A stretch of DNA of 64,000 nucleotides from Pelomonas sp047654805 (lineage in GTDB: Bacteria; Pseudomonadota; Gammaproteobacteria; Burkholderiales; Burkholderiaceae_C), in the NCBI RefSeq assembly GCF_047654805.1, contig NZ_JASGIV010000001.1:4712001-4776000 (forward strand), read 5' to 3'. Within the stretch, counting starts at the first letter, position 1, and each line of letters opens with the position of its first letter. A program made the position numbers and the translations under genes. Positions 49,281-56,641 of this stretch are shown here, in pieces. The notes under the pieces are model-generated. The model saw nothing but the letters and a program-made list of their open reading frames with translations. It ran no database searches and had not been told where the DNA came from.

Positions 49281-51713
49281 TCAGGGGTAGCTGATCGTCA
49301 GCGTGTAGGCCGTCGCGGCGCTGAAGCCGCCGTAGCTCTGCACCTTGATGTAGACCGTGCGGGCCGTGCTGCCATTGGTGTAGGTCAGCGACTCGGAGGC
49401 GGTGCTGCCTTCGGACGATGCAAGTCCGGCGCCGGTGGACGTGACCAGGTAGAGGTCGTAGTCCAGGCCGCTGGGGCCCGTCATGTCGACACGGATCTTC
49501 TTGCCGGCCGGCAGGTCGACCTTGAAGTAGTCCTTGTCGCTGGCGCTGCTGATGAAGCCGGTGACCGTCGTCGCCGTGCCCAGGGCGTTCGCGGTGGCGA
49601 TGGTGTTGTTGGGCTCCGCCTCGCTGCCGGACGCACCGGCGTTCAGGATGTCGAAGCTGACCGGCGTGGAAGACGCGCTGTTGCCCGCAGCGTCGAAGGC
49701 CTTGGCGACCAGGCTGTGCGTGCCGTTGGGCAGCGAGCGCGAGTCCAGCGTCAAGCTGTACGGCACCGCGGTGGCCGTGCCCTTGAGCGCGCCATCCACC
49801 CAGAACTCGACCTTGGTCACGCCGACGTTGTCGCTGGCCGTGGCCGACAGCGTGATGGTGCCGCTGCTGCCGGTCTGGCTGGCGCTGACGGTGGGCGGCG
49901 TGGTGTCGCCGTTGTCGACAACGCCCTGGTTCACCCAGATCGGTGCGGACCACAGGATCTTGCCGTCGCTCTGCGTCAGCTTGGCGTAGTAGACGTGCGG
50001 GCCGTTGGTGGGCGTGTGGCTGTAGGTGGCGCTGTTGGACAGCACTGTCATGGTGCCGTTGCGGCCAGGGACACCCTGCCAGATCTCCACCAGCGACACG
50101 GTCTTGCCGGTCGTGTTGGCGAAGCCCACGTTCAGGTTCAGCACGCCGGTATTGCCGATGCGCGAGCCCATGATCGCGCCGTTGGCGCTGAACACCACCT
50201 GCGAGTTCTTGTCATGCGTCGCGAACACGCGGCGGGCGCGCAGTGCATCGACGAAGCTGGCCTTGGTCAGCGCGGTGCCGTTGGGGATCAGGACGGCCGT
50301 GCGATTGGTGTACGACGCACCCCAGTTCGCGCAGTGGTTGTCCTGGTTGGTGGCCGGCGCCACGTGGAAGCCGCGCTCCAGGATCTTGCGGAAGGCGCTT
50401 TCGTAGCCAGAGCCTGGCTGCTGGGACTCATCGGTCTTGTTGGAGAAGGCGCTGGTGTTGGAGATCTCGGCCAGCACCATGACCTCGTCGCCATCGGCGG
50501 TATAGCCGAAGTCGGTGCCGTTGATGATGAACTGGCCCGAGGTGTCGGGGTGGTTGAACTGGCCCACCTGGCCGGCCGCGCGCATCACCGAATACAGCGT
50601 CGCGTAGTCGTTCTTCGCGACGAAGCGGTGGCCGTAGAGCTGGTTGCTCGGGTCGTACTCCCATGAGTACAGCTCGTCGCTGTTGAAGATGTTCAGGTGA
50701 CCGCCACCACTGATGACACCCCATTCCATGCCGTACATGGCCAGGAAGCCGGGGTTGGCGGCCGTGTAGTTGGTGGCGATGGTCACGCCGGCGGAATAGC
50801 GGCCCTTGGCCGTCGCGGCCGGGATGCTGCCCAGGCCCGAGCTGCCGTCGAAATAGTGGTTGTGGTCGGTGTTGGCGAAGAAGTCCAGGCCACGGCCCTT
50901 GGCGTAGGGGAAGGCGGCGTCGGGGCCGAACTTGCCGCTCTGCGCCGCCTGCGAGGAGTTGCAGGTGGCCAGGTCGCCACCGCCGTCGGAGTCGTTGGTC
51001 TGGCCATGCAGCGAGCCGTAGTACACCGTGTACGGCCAGCTCGCGATGGCCGAGGCCGCGAGGGCCTTGGCGCGCGGCTCCTCGCCCTCGCCGAGCTGGC
51101 TGCCCATGGCCATGGCACGGTAGGCCGGCATCTTGGCCACAGGTGCGGCGCCGAGCACGAACTTGAAGGACTCGGTGTGCGGCTCGTGGCCGTGCTCGTC
51201 CGCGTTCATCAGCGACTGCACGCGCGCGTCGTCGGTGTCGCCCTTGGCGAGCACGTCGGCAGCGACGGCGAACGCCGTCAGCCGGGCTTCATAGACGCCA
51301 TCGGCCAGCGACGACTTCTCGCCGCGGCCGGCCCAGTCGAAGTCCAGCAGCACCGGCTTGCCGGCGTAGCGCGCGATGCCGTTGTAGGTCTGCACGATGC
51401 GGCCGTCGGGCGCCACCAGTTCCAGCCGGTAGGCGAACTGCTCTCCCTCCGGCGCGCCCAGGTAGTTCATCGCCACGCTGAAGCGGCGCGCGCCGCTGGC
51501 GACGGTGCTGACGAAGGGCACCTGCAGCTCGGCCTCGAACTCGTGGTGGTCCGGGTGCTTGGCACTGGCGTCGACCGACGCCGCCCTCGACATGGTGTCG
51601 GAGGCGGTTGCCGCCGCCGTGGCGGCGGGTTCGTTGGCGCCGCCGCAGGCGACCAGCAGCAAGGGCAGCATGCACGCCACGAGGGGGCGCAAGGAAAGGG
51701 ATTGAGCGTTCAC
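49281..51713 (-). CDS. PHP-like metallohydrolase lipoprotein with Ig-like and PPC domains
   Basis: An 810-residue exported lipoprotein (LLLVACGG, Cys about 23). The middle (about 220-560) is a PHP-like region with metal ligands in YYGSLHGQTNDSDGG, FANTDHNHYFDG, VGQFNHPDTSG and TNQDNHCANWG. An Ig-like domain follows (about 605-700; PPTVSASQTG, ATASDNVGVTKVEFWVDG), then a C-terminal pre-peptidase domain (AEPNNTIATANALG, KDYFKVDLPAGKKIRVD). It is probably an outer-membrane phosphoesterase or similar enzyme; the substrate is unknown. Monocistronic, convergent with the kinase gene. Confidence 0.82.
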   Translation of the reverse strand: MNAQSLSLRPLVACMLPLLLVACGGANEPAATAAATASDTMSRAASVDASAKHPDHHEFEAELQVPFVSTVASGARRFSVAMNYLGAPEGEQFAYRLELVAPDGRIVQTYNGIARYAGKPVLLDFDWAGRGEKSSLADGVYEARLTAFAVAADVLAKGDTDDARVQSLMNADEHGHEPHTESFKFVLGAAPVAKMPAYRAMAMGSQLGEGEEPRAKALAASAIASWPYTVYYGSLHGQTNDSDGGGDLATCNSSQAAQSGKFGPDAAFPYAKGRGLDFFANTDHNHYFDGSSGLGSIPAATAKGRYSAGVTIATNYTAANPGFLAMYGMEWGVISGGGHLNIFNSDELYSWEYDPSNQLYGHRFVAKNDYATLYSVMRAAGQVGQFNHPDTSGQFIINGTDFGYTADGDEVMVLAEISNTSAFSNKTDESQQPGSGYESAFRKILERGFHVAPATNQDNHCANWGASYTNRTAVLIPNGTALTKASFVDALRARRVFATHDKNSQVVFSANGAIMGSRIGNTGVLNLNVGFANTTGKTVSLVEIWQGVPGRNGTMTVLSNSATYSHTPTNGPHVYYAKLTQSDGKILWSAPIWVNQGVVDNGDTTPPTVSASQTGSSGTITLSATASDNVGVTKVEFWVDGALKGTATAVPYSLTLDSRSLPNGTHSLVAKAFDAAGNSASSTPVSFDILNAGASGSEAEPNNTIATANALGTATTVTGFISSASDKDYFKVDLPAGKKIRVDMTGPSGLDYDLYLVTSTGAGLASSEGSTASESLTYTNGSTARTVYIKVQSYGGFSAATAYTLTISYP

Positions 51714-51771
51714 GACGTCCTCAATGGCAGAGGTGGATGTTCTTGGCTTGGAGCGGGTGGGCCGGCGGCGA

Positions 51772-52491
51772 TCAGCCCGCGCGGCGGCGGCGCGCCAACA
51801 GGCCGACGGCGGCCAGCCCGGCGAGCATCAGCGCATAGGTCTGCGGCTCGGGGATGGGCGCGGTGTCGGGGATCGCGGTGCCACTGAACATCACGTTGTC
51901 ATAGCGGATGGTCCCGGACGTGCGGTACGCACTCGCCAGACTGTCCTTGGTCCCGATGTACTCGCTGGTGCCCGGAGCAAAGGTCGCCAGGAAACGAACA
52001 CCGAAGCTCTCGTTGTTGTTGGCTTCAAGAATGCTGCTGAAGTCAAAGCGAAGGCCGTCGACGAAGCTCGTGGACTTGTTCGAGGGCATCAGGAACGTGG
52101 TGGCGTTGAGCCAGGTGCTGCCGTCGACCGTGTACTGCAGCGCAGTCCAGGCCGAAGCGGTATCGCTGTTGCGCTGGGAAAAGCTCAGCACCAGGTCGGT
52201 GTAGCCCGAGGTGTCGACCATGAACTGCACGCCACGGGTCAAGTCGCCCGCGCCCTGGGCGGCGTACGTGGTGGTATTGAAGGCGCTGCCCGTCCCCGAG
52301 CCGCCGGCCGACGTGAACGTGGCGCCCCCCACCATGCTCATCTTGCCGCCGTTGGCGGTCGCCCCCTTGGGCAGATCGGTACAGGCGCTGGAACAGCTGA
52401 AGGTGTTGAAGTCCCACAGCGCGACGGTGTCGGCCTGGGCGTGGAAGCTGGCGGCCGCGAAGGCAGCGAGGGCGAGGGTGCGAATTTGCAT
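51772..52491 (-). CDS. PEP-CTERM sorted exported protein
   Basis: A 239-residue protein with a signal peptide (AAFAAASFHAQA) and a classic C-terminal sorting signal: IPEPQTYALMLAGLAAVG followed by LLARRRRAG. The body is a beta-rich domain with a Cys pair (CSSACTDL). PEP-CTERM proteins are cut by exosortase and tied to exopolysaccharide or biofilm matrix; an EpsH/XrtA system must exist elsewhere. Start is the ATG at 52491; a longer frame upstream crosses into the insertion sequence and is spurious. The element's left end is only 80 bases upstream, so its promoter may be altered. Confidence 0.9.
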   Translation of the reverse strand: MQIRTLALAAFAAASFHAQADTVALWDFNTFSCSSACTDLPKGATANGGKMSMVGGATFTSAGGSGTGSAFNTTTYAAQGAGDLTRGVQFMVDTSGYTDLVLSFSQRNSDTASAWTALQYTVDGSTWLNATTFLMPSNKSTSFVDGLRFDFSSILEANNNESFGVRFLATFAPGTSEYIGTKDSLASAYRTSGTIRYDNVMFSGTAIPDTAPIPEPQTYALMLAGLAAVGLLARRRRAG

Positions 52492-52656
52492 GGCGGTCTG
52501 GCTCGGTGGTTCATGAACGGGCGCCAGGACCCTTCCCGACGCGCGGCGCGAGCGTAGTGAGGCTTTAATGAGATGGTCACCCCCATCTCCGTGTTTGCCC
52601 CGAACACCCCGGTGACATAAGTTGCCGGGGTGTTCTTCTATGTGGCGGAGGTCATC

Positions 52657-53694
52657 ATGGACTCTGTGACGCTGGTCGGCATCGACCTGGGCAAGCATTC
52701 GTTTCACCTGCACGGCCAGGACCGCAAGGGCCTGGCCGTGTTCCGCAGGAAGCTCAACCGCAAGCAGTTGGTCGAGTTCTTCGCCAAGTTCCATCCCTGC
52801 ACGGCCGTGATGGAGGCCTGCGCCGGCGCGCACTACCTGGCGCGCAAGTTCATCGCGATGGGTCACGAGGTCAAGCTGATCTCGCCCCAGTACGTGCGTC
52901 CGTTCGTGAAGGGCAACAAGAACGACTTCATCGACGCCGAGGCGATCTGCGAGGCCGCCTCGCGGCCCACCATGCGCTTTGTCGTCCCCAAGACCGAGGC
53001 ACAGCAGACGCTGTCCATGCTGCACCGTGTGCGTGAGTCACTGGTTCACGATCGCACCAAGACCGCCAACCAGATGCACGGCTTCCTGCTGGAGTTCGGC
53101 ATTGGTCTGCCTGTCGGCTTCGCCGTTATCAAGCGGCTGCCGGCGCTGTTGGCCGAGCATGAGGATCTCCCGCCACAGTTCGTGTCAGTGTTGGAGCGTC
53201 TTCACGAGCACTTCAAGTACCTCGACGGGCGGATCGCCGAAGTCGAGAAGCAACTGAGCCAGCAAGTTCACGAGGACGACCTGGGCCAGCGGCTCATGAC
53301 GCTGCCGGGCGTGGGGCCCATCACCGCCAGCGTGCTGGCCGCCAAGATGGGCGACGGGCATCAGTTCGCCAGCAGTCGCGACTTCGCGGCCTCGCTCGGG
53401 CTGGTGCCGCGCCAGTACAGCACCGGCGGCAAGGCCACGCTGCTGGGCATCAGCAAACGCGGCGACAAGAACATGCGACGGCTGCTCGTGCAGTGCGCCC
53501 GGGTCTTCATGCTGTGCATGCATAAACACCCGAGCCCGCTGGCCGACTGGGTGCACGCGCTGCTCACGCGCCGTCACTCCAACGTCGTTGCCTGCGCGCT
53601 GGCTAACAAGCTCGCGCGCATGGCCTGGGCGCTGGCGCGCGGGCACTCGGTCTATGAGCCGGGCAAGTTGCGACCAGAACCGGCAGCCGCCTGA
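52657..53694 (+). CDS. IS110/IS1111-family transposase (DEDD)
   Basis: A 345-residue transposase: N-terminal DEDD nuclease domain (Asp in GIDLGKHSF, Glu in VMEACAGAHYLAR, Asp pair in KNDFIDAEAI) and C-terminal Transposase_20 domain with TLPGVGPITASVLAAKMGD and SLGLVPRQYSTGGKA. It catalyses site-specific insertion guided by a bridge RNA in characterised relatives. ATG at 52657 chosen for GGAGG 6 bases upstream; GTG at 52630 would add nine residues. Appears intact. Confidence 0.95.
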   Translation: MDSVTLVGIDLGKHSFHLHGQDRKGLAVFRRKLNRKQLVEFFAKFHPCTAVMEACAGAHYLARKFIAMGHEVKLISPQYVRPFVKGNKNDFIDAEAICEAASRPTMRFVVPKTEAQQTLSMLHRVRESLVHDRTKTANQMHGFLLEFGIGLPVGFAVIKRLPALLAEHEDLPPQFVSVLERLHEHFKYLDGRIAEVEKQLSQQVHEDDLGQRLMTLPGVGPITASVLAAKMGDGHQFASSRDFAASLGLVPRQYSTGGKATLLGISKRGDKNMRRLLVQCARVFMLCMHKHPSPLADWVHALLTRRHSNVVACALANKLARMAWALARGHSVYEPGKLRPEPAAA

Positions 53695-53954
53695 ACTCCA
53701 GCTCCCTTCTGCTCTTCAACCCCAACCGGGGCACCCAACAGGTTTTGCGACCGCTGTAGCAGTGATGACGTGAACGGCCCATTCGGCCTGGCAGGCATCC
53801 AGATCGTAAAAACGGCGACCAACGCCGAGGCTTTTTTAAGGACTGCCAGGTGCGACTCTCATCGTGGCGCAGGGATCAACGATCCCTATCCAGACGCCGG
53901 ATAGATTTACGCAAACCATCTTCACCTCAACCTGCATTCAGCCCTTGCAAAAAC
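53695..53954 (+). ncRNA. Candidate bridge RNA region of the IS1111 element
   Basis: The non-coding 3' part of the element is rich in hairpins: CCTGGCAG (53787-53794) pairs with CTGCCAGG (53843-53850) and encloses CGGCG-ACCAA-CGCCG (53813-53827); AGGGATC-AAC-GATCCCT is at 53871-53887. IS1111-group elements are reported to encode their bridge RNA in the right end, so this is the natural place for it. Loops that pair with target and donor were not identified. Confidence 0.5.
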
Positions 53955-54093
53955 GGGGGTGACCATAGATTTTTACGGATTGGGAAAGTTTTACTACCAT
54001 GTCGGAATTAGCCGTCGCACACGGGACGGCCACCGGCCCGCCAAGGCCCATGGCCATTGGGGAAAACGGCGTTTGCGGAGTTGGCAAGGGGGC

Positions 54094-54122
54094 CTGCCCC
54101 CTCCCGCGTTCAGGGGGGGCAG
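54094..54122. repeat. GC-rich palindrome (REP-like) near the element
   Basis: CTGCCCCC and GGGGGCAG form an 8-bp stem with a GC-rich loop, about 130 bases from the IS right end and downstream of the methyltransferase-like gene. It could be a terminator for that gene or a REP-like element; one copy only is seen. Confidence 0.35.
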
Positions 54123-54160
54123 CCTGGCCCTCTCCGTTGCTGCGGCAACACGCCGCGGTA

Positions 54161-55081
54161 TCAGCTGGCGGGGTCGGGCATGCGGTAGGCCAATACCTTC
54201 AGCGCACGCTCCGGCGCGATGTCGGCGAACGCTGGCGGGTTGTCCACCCGCCCCAGGTACACCAGCTCCGGCGCGTCCTGCGCCACCACGTCGCGCAGAA
54301 AGTCCACGCCGAGCTCCGGCGCATTCAGGCACAGCAGCGCCTGGCCCCCCGGCGCCAGCAGCGCGGGCAGCCGCCGGGCAAGGCGGGCGTAATCCTTGGT
54401 CGCGACGAAGCTGCCCTTCTGGAAGCTGGGCGGGTCGCAGACGACGAGGTCGTAGGGGCCGCCGCGCGTCAGCTTGCCCCACGAGTTGAAGATGTCGTGG
54501 GCGAGGAACTTCGCGCCGCCTCCTGCACGGCCGTTCAGGCCATTGAGCTCGTGGTTGGTGCGCCCGATCGCCAGCGCGCCCGACGCCATGTCCACATTGA
54601 CCACCTCGGCCGCGCCGGCCTGCAGTGCCGCCACCGAGAAGGCGCACGTGTAGGCGAACAGGTTGAGCACCTTGGCACCCGGCCGCACCTGCTCGCGCAC
54701 CCAGCGCCGGCCTTCGGCCATGTCGAGGAAGAGCCCGTGGTTCTGCCCGCGCAGCAGGTGCACGAGGTAGCGCGCGCCGGCCTCGGCGACGACGTGCGGC
54801 TGTGGCACGGCACCCGCCATCAGCCGGGTTTCGATGCGTCCTCCCTCCTGTCGGCACTGGAAGACCCAGGGCGCCTCGGGCCAGCGCGCCGCGAGGGCTG
54901 CACCGACGGCGACCAGCGCCGCATCGGCCAAAGGCTTGAAGCTGGTCAGCAGCAGCACCGGCGGGTAGGCGTCCAGCGCGAGATGCTCGCAGCCGGGATG
55001 GCGGCCGCCGCGGCCGTGGAAGAGGCGCTGGGCATCAGCGGGGAAGGTCACCGTGGCGATGGTGTCGAGCAGGGCTTGCAT
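54161..55081 (-). CDS. Class I SAM-dependent methyltransferase (RlmI-like)
   Basis: A 306-residue methyltransferase: SAM motif I KVLNLFAYTCAFSVAA, then VVNVDMASGAL, and motif IV VVCDPPSFQKGSFVATKDY. These match the RlmI/RlmK-type 23S rRNA cytosine methyltransferases, but the N-terminal PUA domain is missing, so it may be a shorter relative with a different RNA target. Start is the ATG at 55081; a longer frame upstream overlaps glsA and lacks homology. Diverges from glsA with 34 bases between start codons. Confidence 0.85.
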   Translation of the reverse strand: MQALLDTIATVTFPADAQRLFHGRGGRHPGCEHLALDAYPPVLLLTSFKPLADAALVAVGAALAARWPEAPWVFQCRQEGGRIETRLMAGAVPQPHVVAEAGARYLVHLLRGQNHGLFLDMAEGRRWVREQVRPGAKVLNLFAYTCAFSVAALQAGAAEVVNVDMASGALAIGRTNHELNGLNGRAGGGAKFLAHDIFNSWGKLTRGGPYDLVVCDPPSFQKGSFVATKDYARLARRLPALLAPGGQALLCLNAPELGVDFLRDVVAQDAPELVYLGRVDNPPAFADIAPERALKVLAYRMPDPAS

Positions 55082-55101
55082 GGGCCGGCATTCTGAAGCC
55101 C

Positions 55102-55107
55102 GAGAAT
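55102..55107 (+). promoter_or_regulatory. Candidate -10 box of glsA, leaderless spacing
   Basis: GAGAAT lies 8 bases before the ATG at 55116 without a ribosome-binding site. Confidence 0.4.
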
Positions 55108-55115
55108 CCCGCGCC

Positions 55116-56027
55116 ATGGACTTCCAACGCATCCTCGACGGCATCAATGCCGAGCTGCGCCCGCTGCTGGGCCAGGGCGGCAAGGTGGCGGGCTACATCC
55201 CGGCGCTGGCGCGGGTGTCGCCGCTGCAGTTCGGCATCGCGCTGCGCACCTGCGCGGGCGAGACTGCGGCGGCCGGCGACAGCGCGACCCCCTTCTCCAT
55301 ACAGAGCATGTCCAAGGTGTTCTCGCTGACGCTGGCGATCCGGTCGCTGGGCGAGAAGCTCTGGGAGCGCATCGGCCGCGAGCCCTCGGGCAGCCCGTTC
55401 AACTCGCTGGTGCAGCTGGAGACCGAGCGCGGCATCCCGCGCAACCCCTTCATCAATGCCGGCGCCATTGCAGTGGCGGACCGGCTGGTATCGCTGGGCG
55501 ACGCCAAGGCCGAACTGCTGGCGCTGCTCGGCCGGCTGTGCGGCGAGCCCGTCCCGGTCGACGCCGAGGTCGCGCGATCCGAGGCGGACACGGGTTTTCG
55601 CAACACGGCGCTGGCCAACTTCATGAAAGGCTTCGGCACGCTGGACAACGACGTGGCCACGGTGCTGGACGTCTACTTCAACCAGTGCGCCCTGGCGATG
55701 ACGTGCGAGCAGGTGGCCTGCGCGGCCGGCTACCTGTGCCGCGACGGCCGCCACCCGCTGGCCGGCACGCCCGTGCTCAGCGCAGCGCAGACACGGCGCG
55801 TGAACGCGCTGATGCTGACCTGCGGCACTTACGACGCGGCTGGCGAGTTCGCCTTCCGCATCGGGCTGCCCTGCAAGAGTGGCGTGGGCGGCGGCATCGT
55901 GGCCGTGGTGCCCGACCACCTCACGCTGTGCGTGTGGTCGCCCGCGCTGGACGGCACGGGCAACTCCATGCTCGGCCGCCGTGCGCTGGAGCTGTTCGTC
56001 GAGCGGACGGGGCTGTCCGTCTTCTAG
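55116..56027 (+). CDS. glsA: Glutaminase
   Basis: Hydrolyses glutamine to glutamate and ammonia. The 303 residues have the serine-dependent beta-lactamase-like active site TPFSIQSMSKVFSLT (S-x-x-K, Ser about 62), RNPFINAGAIAV and VGGGIVAVVPDHL. Length and motifs are standard. The start codon follows a -10-like box and lacks a Shine-Dalgarno sequence. Convergent with the redoxin gene, 6 bases apart. Confidence 0.96.
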   Translation: MDFQRILDGINAELRPLLGQGGKVAGYIPALARVSPLQFGIALRTCAGETAAAGDSATPFSIQSMSKVFSLTLAIRSLGEKLWERIGREPSGSPFNSLVQLETERGIPRNPFINAGAIAVADRLVSLGDAKAELLALLGRLCGEPVPVDAEVARSEADTGFRNTALANFMKGFGTLDNDVATVLDVYFNQCALAMTCEQVACAAGYLCRDGRHPLAGTPVLSAAQTRRVNALMLTCGTYDAAGEFAFRIGLPCKSGVGGGIVAVVPDHLTLCVWSPALDGTGNSMLGRRALELFVERTGLSVF

Positions 56028-56033
56028 GCGGCG

Positions 56034-56639
56034 TCAGCTCGCGTACTTGACGCTGCAGCCATAGGGCCGCGTGCTGGCCTTCTCGACCTTGCGGCCCGCG
56101 GCCACGGCGGCCAGGGCCTCGGTGACGTAGGGCTCGGCCTTGGCGATGTCCTCCACCTTGGCGGTGGCGATGCTGTCGATGCCGCCCTTGTAGGCCAGCG
56201 TGCCATCAGCCTTGATGACGTACATGTGCGGCGTCGTCTGCGCACCGTACAGCTTGCCGAGCTCGCCCTTGGGGTCCAGCAGCGTCGCTGCGGGTGCGGC
56301 GCCGCGGTCGGTGTTGAGCTTCTGGGCCGTGGCACCGTCGACGAAGCCCTGCTGGCCCGGCGCCGAGGAGATGACCTGCAGCCAGACGACACCCTGTGCG
56401 GCCGCGGCCTTTTGCTGGCTTGGGATGTTGCCGCTGCCGTAGTGCTTCTTCACGTAGGGGCAGTCGTGGTTGGTCCACTCCAGCACCACGGTCTTGCCCT
56501 TGTAGTCGGCCAGGTTGACGGTCTTGCCGTCGGCCGTGGTGGCCGTGAAGGCGGGCGCGGGCGCATCCACGCTGGCGCTGGCATGGGCCAGGGCAGGCAG
56601 GATCAGGGCGGTGAGCAGGCTGCGGCGAAGCAAGGTCAT
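56034..56639 (-). CDS. Thioredoxin-fold redoxin, exported
   Basis: A 201-residue exported protein with a signal peptide (LLTALILPALAHASA) and a redoxin fold: FTATTADGKTVNLADYKGK, then the single-Cys site TNHDCPYVKKHY and TTPHMYVIKADG. The resolving Cys of CxxC is missing, so it is more peroxiredoxin-like than thioredoxin-like. It starts 2 bases after the DsbD stop, so DsbD likely keeps it reduced. Periplasmic peroxide or disulfide defence is the plausible role. Confidence 0.88.
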   Translation of the reverse strand: MTLLRRSLLTALILPALAHASASVDAPAPAFTATTADGKTVNLADYKGKTVVLEWTNHDCPYVKKHYGSGNIPSQQKAAAAQGVVWLQVISSAPGQQGFVDGATAQKLNTDRGAAPAATLLDPKGELGKLYGAQTTPHMYVIKADGTLAYKGGIDSIATAKVEDIAKAEPYVTEALAAVAAGRKVEKASTRPYGCSVKYAS

Positions 56640-56641
56640 GG

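Larger units (their letters stand above)
52573..53966 (+). mobile_element. IS110-family (IS1111 group) insertion sequence
   Basis: An element of about 1.4 kb containing one DEDD transposase. A perfect 12-bp inverted repeat (ATGGTCACCCCC at 52573-52584; GGGGGTGACCAT at 53955-53966) marks subterminal ends, a feature of the IS1111 group. The actual termini may extend a few bases outward. No target duplication was found, as expected for this family. A GAACACCCCGG/CCGGGGTGTTC hairpin (near 52603-52635) precedes the transposase, and the 3' non-coding region is structured. Confidence 0.85.

Noticed and set aside
53999..55096. Plus-strand ORF beside the IS element
   Set aside because: It is antisense to the methyltransferase-like gene and lacks domains.
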